Shown here: in pieces, positions 1 through 9,751 of the stretch
Layout of the letters: each line of letters starts with the position of its first letter
How positions within the stretch are numbered: the first letter of the stretch is position 1
From: Dehalococcoidia bacterium
GTDB taxonomy: Bacteria > Chloroflexota > Dehalococcoidia > Tepidiformales > Tepidiformaceae
Direction: 5' to 3'
Length of the DNA stretch: 59,497 bases
Assembly: GCA_009839725.1 (NCBI GenBank)
Contig: VXPF01000006.1
Location: 1-59,497 of the forward strand
The notes under the pieces: generated by a model
What the model saw: only the letters and a program-made list of their open reading frames with translations
What the model was told of the DNA's origin: nothing
The model's database searches: none
Program-made: the position numbers and the translations under genes

Positions 1-62
1 TTAAGATCGTCGGCAGCGTCAGATGTGAATAACCCACAGGGGCGGGGGAGGGCCTGCTCGAG

Positions 63-428
63 ATGATGCGGGAGAGCCACGACGAGAAGGCCGACTTCCT
101 CAGCCCCGAGCGAGAGGCCTTCTTCCGCGACCTCGCTGCCGGGCTCAGCGAACTCGGGCTCGCGCGCATCGCCACGCTCACGTTCGAAGGGCGGCCCGCG
201 GCCCGCATCTTCGCCCTCGAGGGCGCCCGCACCACGATGCTCTACAACAGCGGCTTCGACCCGGCCCTTTCGCACCTGGCCGTGGGCCTGCTCTCGAAGG
301 CCCTCCTCGTGCGTGACGCCATCGAGCAGGGGCGGTCGGCCGTCGACTTCCTGCGGGGCACGGAGCCGTACAAGCGGCACCTCGGCGGCCAGCCCCGGGA
401 CATCGTGACGGTCGGCCTGTCGCGGTAG
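63..428 (+). CDS. C-terminal fragment of a GNAT/FemAB-like acyltransferase
   Basis: The 121 residues look like the last third of a BioF2-like acetyltransferase domain (Acetyltransf_6), with the stretch YNSGFDPALSHLAVG followed by an amphipathic helix and FLRGTEPYKRHLGG near the end. Full-length members run to roughly 350 residues. In this frame a TAA lies at 30-32, so the N-terminal part is missing, out of frame, or encoded before the window. The frame stays open between that stop and the first ATG and reads plausibly, which suggests a 5' truncation or frameshift rather than a natural short gene. The acyl donor and substrate cannot be assigned. It may be a pseudogene. Confidence 0.55.
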   Translation: MMRESHDEKADFLSPEREAFFRDLAAGLSELGLARIATLTFEGRPAARIFALEGARTTMLYNSGFDPALSHLAVGLLSKALLVRDAIEQGRSAVDFLRGTEPYKRHLGGQPRDIVTVGLSR

Positions 429-478
429 GTGTGTTGAGGGGCTAGACATTTTGATGCTTACAGATGATGCTTTGGTGT

Positions 479-718
479 ATGCGCACGACCATCAGGCTAG
501 ATGACGAACTTCTTGGCGAGGCGAAGGCTCACGCCGCGCGCAGTGGACGGACCTTGGCGTCCTTCATCGAAGACGCGGTCCGGCGTGCCCTGGCAGAGGC
601 CAGGGCGCGTCCCCGGCAAGCTCAACCCAAGTTCCCCACGTTTAGGGGCACCGGGCTCCAGCCAGGTGTCGATCTGGATGACTCGGCTGCGCTTCTTGAT
701 GTGATGGAAGACGGTTGA
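479..718 (+). CDS. vapB: VapB-type ribbon-helix-helix antitoxin
   Basis: This 79-residue protein begins MRTTIRLDDELL and continues with a helix typical of ribbon-helix-helix antitoxins (about residues 2-42). An acidic, proline-containing tail follows that would wrap around the toxin. I chose the ATG at 479 rather than 464 because the RHH strand begins there. The stop codon overlaps the TTG start of the PIN-domain gene by four bases (715-718), which implies translational coupling. Antitoxins of this class neutralise the partner RNase and repress their own promoter as a complex. The pair is less GC-biased than its neighbours, as is common for mobile toxin-antitoxin loci. Confidence 0.85.
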   Translation: MRTTIRLDDELLGEAKAHAARSGRTLASFIEDAVRRALAEARARPRQAQPKFPTFRGTGLQPGVDLDDSAALLDVMEDG

Positions 719-1146
719 TCGTCGCCGACGTAAACGTCCTCATCTACGCGCATCGTGAGGACGCCGAGCAGCATGGGGAGTACGCCTCCTGGCTTGCGCG
801 GCAGGCGGCCTCTGTCACCGCTTTCGGGGTCAGCGAATTGGTCCTCAGTGGCTTCGTGAGGGTCGTAACTCATCCCCGCATCTTTGCCGTGCCCACCCCG
901 CTGCCGGAGGCGCTGGCATTCGCAGCAGCCGTCCGCGAAGTACCGAACGCTGTCCCGGTTGCCCCCGGCGAGCGCCACTGGGAAATTTTCGCGAGCCTGT
1001 GCGAAGCCGTCAGCGCTCGCGGGAATCTCGTCGCCGATGCCTACCTCGCAGCCTTGGCGATCGAGTCAGGTGCTGAGTGGATCACAACCGACCGGGATTT
1101 CTCTCGGTTCCCGGGCCTCCGCTGGAGTCACCCGCTGGCGAGCTGA
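715..1146 (+). CDS. vapC: VapC-type PIN-domain ribonuclease toxin
   Basis: This is a 143-residue PIN domain with the acidic residues expected of the Mg2+-dependent RNase site: D5 in VADVNVLIY, E41 in SELVLSGF, D108 in LVADAYLAAL, and D126/D128 in TTDRDFSRF. The last motif and the TTHPR-like loop suggest the VapC subgroup that cleaves structured RNAs such as tRNA, although the target cannot be read from sequence. Translation starts at a TTG overlapping the antitoxin stop (TTGA), so toxin synthesis depends on antitoxin translation. All catalytic acids are present, so the toxin is probably active. Confidence 0.88.
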   Translation: MIVADVNVLIYAHREDAEQHGEYASWLARQAASVTAFGVSELVLSGFVRVVTHPRIFAVPTPLPEALAFAAAVREVPNAVPVAPGERHWEIFASLCEAVSARGNLVADAYLAALAIESGAEWITTDRDFSRFPGLRWSHPLAS

Positions 1147-1199
1147 CGGGCATGCCGAATACAGAAGGCCGCGATGGCGCTACGCTATCGGGACGCTCT

Positions 1200-2420
1200 A
1201 TGAGAATCGCGCAGGTCTCCTACCACACGAATCCGGTGGCGCCCCTCGGGGGGCGGCACACGGGTGGCATGAACGTCTACGTCCACGAGCTCTCCCGTGA
1301 GCTCGCCCGGCGCGGACACCAGGTCGACATCTTCACGCGGCGCGAGAGCGAGGGTCCCGAGATCACCGCGCTCGCCCCCAACCTGCGCCTCGTACAGCTC
1401 TCCGCCGGTCCGGCCGCGCCCCTCGAGAAGGAACTGCTGACCCCCTACGTGCCCGCGTTCGTCGCCGAGATGAACCGTTTCGCCGCCGACGAGGGCCTGC
1501 GCTACGACCTCGTGCACAGCCACTACTGGCAGGCCATCGCCGCGGGCGAGCCCTTCGCCCGGGCGCAGGATGCGCCCCACCTCGCGATGTTCCACACCCT
1601 GGGCGAGGTCAAGAACCGGGCGCGCATCTCGGAGGCTGAGCCCGGTGAGCGCATCCGCCGCGAACGCGAGCTGGCTGCCTCCGCCGACGCCATCATTTCC
1701 GCCTGCGCCCACGAGCACGACCTCCTCGCCCGCTACTACGGCGCCGACCCCGACCGCATGGTTAGCGTCCCCTGCGGCATCGACACCGACCTCTTCCGCC
1801 CCCTCGACCGCGACGAGTGCCGCCGCGCGCTCGATATCGAACCGGACCGCCCGGTGCTGCTCTGGGTGGGCCGCCTGGAGAAGCTGAAGGGCGTGGATAT
1901 CCTCATTGATGCTGTCGCGCAGCTGGAGGATCCCGAGGTGCTCTTGCTCGTCGTCGGCGGCGACGAGCATGGCGAGGAGCTGCGCGCCGAGCTCGAGGAG
2001 CAGGCGCGCGAGGCAGGCCTCGCCGGGGGCGTGCGCTTCACCGGCGCCGTCCCGCATGAGGACCTGCCCGCCTGGTACAGCGCTGCCGACGTCTGCGTCG
2101 TGCCGAGCTACTACGAGAGCTTCGGGCTGGTCGCCGTCGAGGCGATGGCCTGCGGGACGCCCGTCGTCGCCTCGCGCGTCGGCGGGCTCGTCTCGACCGT
2201 GACCGATGGCGTCAACGGCTACCTCATCCCCTGGCGCTGCCCCGAGCCGTTCGCCGAGAAGCTCGAGGTGCTCATCCGCAACCCCGAGTTGCGCGCGAAC
2301 TTCGCCCGCGCCGCCCGCGATTCCGTCCAGCGCTTCCGCTGGGACGAGATCGCCCGCCGCATGGAGGCCCTCTACGAGGACGTCGTCGGCGCCCACGCGA
2401 GCGAGGAGGTGCCGGTGTGA
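1200..2420 (+). CDS. MshA-like family 4 glycosyltransferase
   Basis: This 406-residue GT-B fold retaining glycosyltransferase has an N-terminal glycine-rich loop (GGRHTGGMNVYVHELS, residues about 18-34) as in MshA and sucrose-phosphate synthases. The C-terminal NDP-sugar site carries the EX7E motif (YYESFGLVAVEAMACG). The start at 1200 is preferred because the Rossmann strand MRIAQVSYH begins there. It overlaps the downstream PIG-L deacetylase by GTGA (2417-2420). In Actinobacteria MshA makes N-acetylglucosaminyl-inositol phosphate and MshB, a PIG-L enzyme, deacetylates a derivative. The coupling here suggests a similar two-step amino-sugar glycoside pathway, but the acceptor is unknown. Generic GT4 annotation is the safe alternative. 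Confidence 0.85.
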   Translation: MRIAQVSYHTNPVAPLGGRHTGGMNVYVHELSRELARRGHQVDIFTRRESEGPEITALAPNLRLVQLSAGPAAPLEKELLTPYVPAFVAEMNRFAADEGLRYDLVHSHYWQAIAAGEPFARAQDAPHLAMFHTLGEVKNRARISEAEPGERIRRERELAASADAIISACAHEHDLLARYYGADPDRMVSVPCGIDTDLFRPLDRDECRRALDIEPDRPVLLWVGRLEKLKGVDILIDAVAQLEDPEVLLLVVGGDEHGEELRAELEEQAREAGLAGGVRFTGAVPHEDLPAWYSAADVCVVPSYYESFGLVAVEAMACGTPVVASRVGGLVSTVTDGVNGYLIPWRCPEPFAEKLEVLIRNPELRANFARAARDSVQRFRWDEIARRMEALYEDVVGAHASEEVPV

Positions 2421-3229
2421 CCATCGCCGACTCCTTCCGCGCTGTCGGCCGCTGGTTCGCGGGCGGCGATCGGGCCTCCGAGCCCGACCCCAACGCCCTC
2501 GGTACCCCCGCCCGCGCCATGGTCGTCATGGCCCATCCCGACGACGCCGAGTTCGTCTGCGGCGGCACCGTCGCGCGCTGGTGCGCCGAGGGGGCCGAAG
2601 TCGTCTACGTGGTCGTCACCGGCGGCGACAAGGGCACGCACGACCCGGAGATGCACCCCGAGAAGCTGGCCGCCATCCGCGAGGAGGAGCAGCGCGCCGC
2701 CTGTCGCGCCCTGGGCGTGAAGGAGTGCGTCTTCCTCGGCCACCCCGACGGCCACACCATCGACGAGGAGGAGCTGCGCGGCCAGATCGTGCGCCTCATC
2801 CGCATCCACCGCCCCGATGTGATCGTGACCTGGGACGCCTTCCGCCGCGGCTTCAACCACCGCGACCACCGCAACGTCGGCATCCTCACGGCCGACGCCG
2901 TCTACCCGCTCGTGCGCGACCGCCTCTACTACCCGCGCGACGAGGAGGACGGCCTCCCCTCGCACCAGGTCAACGAGGTGCTCTTTGCGGGCAGCGAGGA
3001 CCCGGACTACACGATCGATGTGACCGACCACTGGGAGACGCGCCTCGAGGCCGTGCTCTGCCACACGAGTCAGATAGGTGGCCGCACGCGCGAGGACTTC
3101 CTGCGCCTGCGCGAGGAGATGATCGCGCGGCAGGGGCACGACCGCATGGAGGAGCGCTTCCGTCGCTGGTCGATCCGCCGCTCCCCACCCCCGCCCCGAG
3201 AGGCGGCGAACCCGCAGCAGCGCGGCTAG
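2417..3229 (+). CDS. PIG-L family N-acetylglucosaminide deacetylase
   Basis: This 270-residue Zn-dependent deacetylase carries the family signature AHPDDAEFVCGG near residue 37, supplying His-Asp-Asp metal and base residues. The second metal motif HRDHRN lies near residue 150. Members deacetylate GlcNAc conjugates (MshB, BshB, PIG-L). The GTG start overlaps the glycosyltransferase stop, so the two are probably co-translated. The C-terminus (TREDFLRLREEM, HDRMEERF) is echoed in a decayed copy about 575 bp downstream. Its stop shares a CTAG with the convergent small gene on the minus strand. Confidence 0.88.
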   Translation: MTIADSFRAVGRWFAGGDRASEPDPNALGTPARAMVVMAHPDDAEFVCGGTVARWCAEGAEVVYVVVTGGDKGTHDPEMHPEKLAAIREEEQRAACRALGVKECVFLGHPDGHTIDEEELRGQIVRLIRIHRPDVIVTWDAFRRGFNHRDHRNVGILTADAVYPLVRDRLYYPRDEEDGLPSHQVNEVLFAGSEDPDYTIDVTDHWETRLEAVLCHTSQIGGRTREDFLRLREEMIARQGHDRMEERFRRWSIRRSPPPPREAANPQQRG

Positions 3230-3495
3230 ACCGTCATCCGGTGCCGCTCAGGAAGGTCTTGTAGAGCCTTCCTCGCATCACTGAAGCCTTCGTACTCCTT
3301 GGCCAGGCTGCTGAGCTTTCCTCGGAGCAGAAACGCGTGGTACTTCCCATCGGCGGTCTTCAGAATGCAGTCCAGTATGACTGCCGCCCCGTTGTCGTGG
3401 GTGTCGACGACGCGGATCGTGCCGATCTCCGGCTCTGGCATGGAGTGCTCTTCGGATGGGGGAGCGTGGATGTGGTATTCGTGCTGCACAGCCAT
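3226..3495 (-). CDS. Hypothetical 89-residue protein
   Basis: I do not recognise a family. The protein starts MAVQHEYHIHAPPSEEHS and has a beta-rich middle (IGTIRVVDTHDNGAAVILD, ADGKYHAFLLRG) and a charged helical end. An upstream in-frame ATG at 3531 is possible. The frame continues further to 3714, but that extension runs antisense to the decayed PIG-L copy and looks non-coding. Base composition is less GC-biased than neighbouring genes, consistent with acquisition. It converges on the PIG-L gene, and the two stops share CTAG at 3226-3229. Confidence 0.5.
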   Translation of the reverse strand: MAVQHEYHIHAPPSEEHSMPEPEIGTIRVVDTHDNGAAVILDCILKTADGKYHAFLLRGKLSSLAKEYEGFSDARKALQDLPERHRMTV

Positions 3496-3645
3496 GAGGT
3501 TCGCTTTCTCCTGCCGAACAAATGTCCGCATCCAGTCTAGGACTGTCGAGCGTGGCGTCAAGAACAGGCGGTTATTCGCGCGAATCACAGCATGAGCAGC
3601 GCCACGACGGAGGTCAGGATGAGCCGGCGCATGAGCACCATGGGC

Positions 3646-3737
3646 CAGATCGGGGGGCGCAGGCGCGAGGACTTCCGGCGCATGGGGGAGGAGATGAACG
3701 CGCGCAAGGGCCACAGTCGTATGGAAGGGCGCTTCCG
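3646..3737 (+). pseudogene. Decayed second copy of the PIG-L gene 3' end
   Basis: These 92 bp align without gaps to 3071-3162 in the PIG-L gene, with roughly four-fifths of bases identical by eye. In the matching frame both read QIGGR.REDF and later HxRMExRF, so protein sequence was conserved for some time. No intact deacetylase frame surrounds it. The rest of 3496-3974 holds no convincing gene, only this relic and a possible purM promoter. The intact and decayed copies flank the small minus-strand gene. That pattern could arise from integration at the 3' end of a gene, or from tandem duplication with later deletion. Confidence 0.7.
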
Positions 3738-3905
3738 CTTACTACGCGCTGGCCAGGCACTTCGCCCGTCGTTCTACCTTGTCTCGTAGGGCGGCTCGCA
3801 CATATCTGGATATTGCTGAAGAATCTGTAGGTTCCGGCAGTGAGGGATATCGCAGGCCTAGTGCGTCGCGCTAAGATGGTTAGTCGCTGCTGGCCGGGAC
3901 AGGTG

Positions 3906-3934
3906 TCGACGACTGTTGGGAAAGCCTGTACAGT
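3906..3934 (+). promoter_or_regulatory. Possible purM promoter
   Basis: TCGACG (3906-3911) and TACAGT (3929-3934) are spaced 17 bp apart and lie about 40 bp before the purM start. The -10 fits the sigma70 consensus well and the -35 is weak. This is the best candidate in an otherwise featureless stretch. Confidence 0.3.
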
Positions 3935-3974
3935 CAGAAGGCAAATCTGCTAAGGCGGATAGGCACTTGAGGAA

Positions 3975-5120
3975 ATGGCTCACACAGTGCGGGTAGGGGC
4001 CACTCAAGGACTCAGTAGGGAGCCCTCGCTCTCGTACCGGGATGTTGGGGTTGCCTCGTCTGACGAGATGCGCTCATTTGGCAGCGCAATCGAGCTATTC
4101 AAGTCAACCCGTAATTTCTCCCGGCTCGTCGCGCCCGACAGCCTCCACGGTGTTGCGGAGCCGTATGCGAGCGTCCTGCCACTCTCCGCCGATCTAAGCT
4201 TGGCAATCGCCACGGATGGCGTTGGTACAAAGATCCTTGTGGCGGAGGAGTTGCACAGGTACGACACGGTCGGCATTGACTGCGTGGCCATGAACGCCAA
4301 CGACATCATCTGTGTGGGCGCTGAGCCGATCGCGATGGTCGACTACATGGCCGTCAAGGCTGCCGACACCGAGCAGTTGAAGGATCTCGCCGAAGGCCTA
4401 GTTGAAGGCGCGCGTCAAGCACATGTCTCTATTCCTGGCGGAGAAACCGCTCAAGTCGGGGAGATGCTCGCTGACAGCGAAGACGCGTTCGACCTAGTGG
4501 GAACCTGCGTTGGCACCATGGCTCCCAAGGCGGAGATCGTTGGGCAGTCCATCAGAGCTGGAGACGCACTGATTGGATACGCTTCGACTGGCATTCATAG
4601 TAACGGCTTGACATTGGCCCGCCGCGCTTTCCGGAGCAAGGGATGGCCCCTTGAACGGTACGTGGAGGACTTTGGGCGCACCCTCGGCGAGGAACTGCTC
4701 GCACCGACGAGAATATATGTGGACCTCGCCCAAGACCTCCGCCGCGCACTTGATGTTCATGCTTTCGCTCACATAACGAGCGATGGCTTTATCAACCTCA
4801 ACCGGGTTCCTCCCGAGGTGGGTGAGCGGGTGGGCTTTGAGATAACCGATCTCCCCAGCATCCCGCCAGTTTTCCATCTCATTGGCGAGCTAGGTGAGAT
4901 CCCTGCTGCGGAGATGTTCCGTGTTTTCAACATGGGCGTCGGTTTCTGCGCGGTTGTGCCAGAGGCAGAGGCCGAGCGAGCACTTGCGATTGGTACTGCG
5001 CAGGGCATAGAGAGCACGAGGCTGGGAAGCGTTACCACGGAGTGCCCTGGGGAAGTCACAATCCACGCGAACGGTGTGCACCTTCGCAGCGAAGGTAAGA
5101 GATTCGTCCCGATTGGGTAG
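3975..5120 (+). CDS. purM: Phosphoribosylformylglycinamidine cyclo-ligase
   Basis: PurM closes the imidazole ring of FGAM with ATP to give AIR, the fifth step of purine synthesis, in the cytoplasm. Visible family blocks are SYRDVGV near the N-terminus, ATDGVGTKILVAEEL, GIDCVAMNANDIICVGAEP, PGGETAQVGEM and FNMGVGF. One block usually read as ITGGG is ITSDG here, so the enzyme is a divergent member. Length (381) is slightly above the usual 340-350 because of an N-terminal extension; internal starts such as the GTG at 3987 are possible. Codon use is clearly less GC-biased than in flanking genes, and no other purine gene is adjacent. Both suggest transfer. Confidence 0.9.
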   Translation: MAHTVRVGATQGLSREPSLSYRDVGVASSDEMRSFGSAIELFKSTRNFSRLVAPDSLHGVAEPYASVLPLSADLSLAIATDGVGTKILVAEELHRYDTVGIDCVAMNANDIICVGAEPIAMVDYMAVKAADTEQLKDLAEGLVEGARQAHVSIPGGETAQVGEMLADSEDAFDLVGTCVGTMAPKAEIVGQSIRAGDALIGYASTGIHSNGLTLARRAFRSKGWPLERYVEDFGRTLGEELLAPTRIYVDLAQDLRRALDVHAFAHITSDGFINLNRVPPEVGERVGFEITDLPSIPPVFHLIGELGEIPAAEMFRVFNMGVGFCAVVPEAEAERALAIGTAQGIESTRLGSVTTECPGEVTIHANGVHLRSEGKRFVPIG

Positions 5121-5272
5121 CCGTTGAACTTGGTGGGTAGCTAACCACGTTCCCCCGTGCTGGGCTGAGCCCCGCGCACGCGAAACATCGTTGAAACACG
5201 GAACCTTCAAGATACGCGCCACTCAAGCGGATGCTGCCCCGCGCCCGGTGCGCGGGGTCGCGGGGGGTGCGC

Positions 5273-6951
<1,679 letters not shown>

Positions 6952-6984
6952 GCCCGCGCGACATCCAGCCGTAACACGAACTTC

Positions 6985-7016
6985 ATCGCCGGGCGTTGCC
7001 CCTACCGCCCGGCGAT
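6985..7016 (+). terminator. Hairpin between glnK and glnA
   Basis: A perfect 11-bp inverted repeat (6985-6995 and 7006-7016, arm ATCGCCGGGCG) with a 10-nt loop sits between the two genes. No T-run follows, so it is more likely an RNA-processing, attenuating or stabilising hairpin than a strong terminator. It could make glnA expression differ from that of amt-glnK. Confidence 0.4.
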
Positions 7017-7087
7017 GGCGATGATCCATCCGTCCCATCCCTGCGCCCCCGCGGGCGCGCCAGCACGATCCCACGAGGTAACCCGAT

Positions 7088-8518
7088 ATGACGACACCCG
7101 AAGAAGTCCAACAGCTGATCGCCGACGAAGGCGTGCAGATCATCGATGTGAAGTTCACCGACCTGCTCGGCGCATGGCAGCACTTCTCCGTTACCCCCAG
7201 CGAGTGGAGCCCGGACACGTTCGAGGAGGGGCTCGGGTTCGACGGGTCCAGCATCCGCGGCTTCCAGGGCATCCAGCGCTCGGACATGATCCTCATCCCC
7301 GACCCCGACACGGCGGTGCTCGACCCCTTCGCCGCCCACACCACCCTCAGCATCACGGCCGACATCAAGGACCCGGTGACCGCCGAGGGCTACCACAAGG
7401 ATCCCCGCGCCGTCGCCCAGCGCGCCGAGGAGTACCTGAGGCTGACGGGCGTCGCCGACGAGTCCTTCTGGGGACCCGAGGCCGAGTTCTTCGTGTTCGA
7501 CAGCGTCAGCTACGACTCCGAGCGCGACACCGCCTTCTACCGCGTCGACTCCGTCGAGGCGGCCTGGAACACCGGCATCGACATGGAGAACGAGGGAACC
7601 CCCAACCTCGGCTACAAGACCGAGCACAAGGAGGGCTACTTCCCCGTTCCCCCGCGCGACACCCTGCAGGACCTGCGCACCGAGATGGTGTTGAAGATGC
7701 AGGAGGTCGGCATCCAGGTGGAGATCCACCACCACGAGGTGGCCACCGCCGGCCAGTGCGAGATCGACATGCGCTACGCGCCGCTCGTGCAGATGGCCGA
7801 CAACCTCCAGTGGTACAAGCACGTCGTCCGCAACGTCGCCCGCAACGCGGGCAAGACGGCGACCTTCATGCCCAAGCCCGTCTTCGAGGACAACGGCAAC
7901 GGCATGCACGTCCACCAGTCGCTCTGGAAGGACGGGGTCAACCTGTTCTTCGACAAGGACGGCTACGGGATGATCTCGGAAACGGCGCGCTACTACATCG
8001 GCGGCCTGATCAAGCACGGCCCCGCCCTGATGGCCTTCTGCGCGCCCACGACGAACTCGTACAAGCGGCTCGTGCCCGGCTACGAGGCGCCCAACGTGCT
8101 CGTCTACAGCGCCCGCAACCGCAGCTCCGGCATCCGCATCCCCATGCTCTCCTCGAACCCGAAGTCGAAGCGGCTCGAGTTCCGCTCGCCGGATCCGACC
8201 TGCAACCCCTACCTCGGCTTCTCCGCCATGCTCATGGCGGGCCTCGACGGCATCGCCAACCGCATCGACCCGGGCGACCCGGTCGATGACGTCGACCTCT
8301 TCGAGATCGACCCGCACGAGCACGGCTACCCCGTGCTCCCCGGCTCCCTCGGCGGCGTCCTCGACGCGCTGGAGGAGGACCACGACTTCCTGCTCCAGGG
8401 CGAGGTCTTCGACGAGGACCTGATCCGCACCTGGATCGACTACAAGCGCGAGAACGAGGTGGCCGCGGTCGACATCCGCCCGCACCCGCACGAGTTCTCC
8501 CTCTACTTCGACGCCTAG
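7088..8518 (+). CDS. glnA: Glutamine synthetase, type I
   Basis: This 476-residue dodecameric GSI condenses glutamate and ammonia with ATP. Motifs seen are GFDGSSIRGF near residue 55, the catalytic core GNGMHVHQSLWKDG, and NRSSGIRIP. The GSI-beta insertion (HKEGYFPVPPRD) is also present. In GSI-beta enzymes the tyrosine in an NLYDLP-like loop is adenylylated by GlnE. Here that loop reads VDLFEIDP, with Phe405 (codon 8300-8302) in its place. A GAGG Shine-Dalgarno lies just before the start. With amt and glnK upstream this forms an ammonium uptake and assimilation cluster. Confidence 0.96.
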   Translation: MTTPEEVQQLIADEGVQIIDVKFTDLLGAWQHFSVTPSEWSPDTFEEGLGFDGSSIRGFQGIQRSDMILIPDPDTAVLDPFAAHTTLSITADIKDPVTAEGYHKDPRAVAQRAEEYLRLTGVADESFWGPEAEFFVFDSVSYDSERDTAFYRVDSVEAAWNTGIDMENEGTPNLGYKTEHKEGYFPVPPRDTLQDLRTEMVLKMQEVGIQVEIHHHEVATAGQCEIDMRYAPLVQMADNLQWYKHVVRNVARNAGKTATFMPKPVFEDNGNGMHVHQSLWKDGVNLFFDKDGYGMISETARYYIGGLIKHGPALMAFCAPTTNSYKRLVPGYEAPNVLVYSARNRSSGIRIPMLSSNPKSKRLEFRSPDPTCNPYLGFSAMLMAGLDGIANRIDPGDPVDDVDLFEIDPHEHGYPVLPGSLGGVLDALEEDHDFLLQGEVFDEDLIRTWIDYKRENEVAAVDIRPHPHEFSLYFDA

Positions 8519-8545
8519 CGCGCGTTCGGAGTCAGGCACAACTAA

Positions 8546-8569
8546 GGCGCCGCCCCCAGGGGCGGCGCC
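8546..8569 (+). terminator. Rho-independent terminator after glnA
   Basis: A GC-only hairpin of up to 11 bp (8546-8556 with 8559-8569) is followed by TTTG. It lies 27 bp past the glnA stop and ends the nitrogen cluster. Confidence 0.8.
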
Positions 8570-8614
8570 TTTGTCGTGTGTCCGGCGTGGGGTGGCAACC
8601 CCTAGACTGCCGGG

Positions 8615-9577
8615 ATGGCGCTCGACGCCGTCCTGACCGTCGCCGGCCTCGGCCTCCTGCTCGCCGGGGCGTGGCTGCTCGTGCGCTCCGCCTCACGCCT
8701 CGCGATGGCCTTCGGGCTCTCACCCGTCATCGTGGGGGCCACCGTCGTCGCCTTCGGCACCTCCGCTCCCGAGTTCGTCGTGGGCCTCGCCGCCGGTGTC
8801 GGAGGGGCGGGCGCGCTCGCCGTGGGCAGCGTCTTCGGCTCGAACATCACGAACGTCGCCCTCGTCCTCGGCATCGCCGCCGTCATCCGACCCATGGATG
8901 TGCACCCCCGCCTGCTGCGCTGGGAGATGCCGGTCCTGCTGGCCGCGACGGCCGCGGTGGCGGGCCTCGGCCTGACGGGCACGATCGGGCACGCCACCGG
9001 AGCGCTCCTCTTCCTCGCCCTCGTCCTCTTCATCGGACTCTCCCTCTGGCGGCAGCCCGACGCCGCCGAGACGCTCGCCGCCGACCACGTGCCCGCGCCC
9101 GCCGGGAAGCTCGACCGCCGCGGGCTCGCGGGCCAGTCGGCGCTCCTCGCGCTCGGCGTGGGCGGTCTCGCCGTCGGCTCCGAGCTGGTGGTCAACGGCG
9201 CGACGGGCATCGCCGGGCGCGCGGGCATCAGCGAGGTCGCCATCGGCGTCACGGTCGTCGCCATCGGGACGAGTATGCCCGAGATCGTGACGACCGCCGT
9301 CGCGGCCCTCCGCGGCAACCACGACATCGCCCTCGGCAACGTGGTCGGCTCGAACGTCTTCAACCTGCTGGGCGTCCTCGGCCTGACCGGGGCGGTCGCC
9401 ACCCTCCCCATCGACAGCTCCCTCTACCTGTTCGAGGTGCCCGCGCTGGCGGTCTCGACGATCGTGCTCTTCGCCCTCTCCTGGTCCGACACCCGCATCA
9501 CGCGCTGGGAGGGCGCAGTCCTTCTGGCTGCCTACGTGGCGATGGTCGCCACCGTGCTCGTTCGGGGGGCTGCGTAG
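8615..9577 (+). CDS. Calcium/sodium antiporter (CaCA family, YrbG-like)
   Basis: This 320-residue membrane protein has about ten hydrophobic segments and two inverted alpha-repeats that form the ion site. The first is VVAFGTSAPEFVVG with VGSVFGSNITN; the second is VVAIGTSMPEIVTT with LGNVVGSNVFN. The conserved Glu in each GTSxPE and the Asn in each GSN are present, so cation exchange activity is expected. A charged cytoplasmic loop (about residues 145-170) separates the halves. The gene stands alone after the glnA terminator. The exchanged ion (Ca2+ with Na+ or H+) is inferred from the family only. Confidence 0.9.
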   Translation: MALDAVLTVAGLGLLLAGAWLLVRSASRLAMAFGLSPVIVGATVVAFGTSAPEFVVGLAAGVGGAGALAVGSVFGSNITNVALVLGIAAVIRPMDVHPRLLRWEMPVLLAATAAVAGLGLTGTIGHATGALLFLALVLFIGLSLWRQPDAAETLAADHVPAPAGKLDRRGLAGQSALLALGVGGLAVGSELVVNGATGIAGRAGISEVAIGVTVVAIGTSMPEIVTTAVAALRGNHDIALGNVVGSNVFNLLGVLGLTGAVATLPIDSSLYLFEVPALAVSTIVLFALSWSDTRITRWEGAVLLAAYVAMVATVLVRGAA

Positions 9578-9667
9578 CGGGAGGGACGCCGCGTGGCCTC
9601 CTTCGCTGCGTCCAGCCACGCCTCGCGCATCTCTTGCCCAAGGCGGATTGACGTCCATGGCGTCCAT

Positions 9668-9686
9668 ATTGATACTAAGTATCAAT
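9668..9686. promoter_or_regulatory. 9-bp palindrome, possible operator
   Basis: ATTGATACT and AGTATCAAT form a perfect inverted repeat with a 1-bp spacer, AT-rich against a GC-rich background. It lies about 65 bp before the preferred start of the downstream unknown gene. The size and shape suit a dimeric winged-helix regulator, but no regulator gene is adjacent. Confidence 0.4.
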
Positions 9687-9751
9687 ACCCGGGTGGGGCA
9701 GCAAGCAGGAACAAGGCGGATGCACACACCAGTGGCGCGCGGGTTGTTTCG

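Noticed and set aside
3516-3527. LexA-like site GAAC-AAAT-GTCC before the small minus-strand gene
   Set aside because: It has one mismatch in the core, and about twenty such sites are expected by chance in a window this size. Nothing else supports SOS control there.
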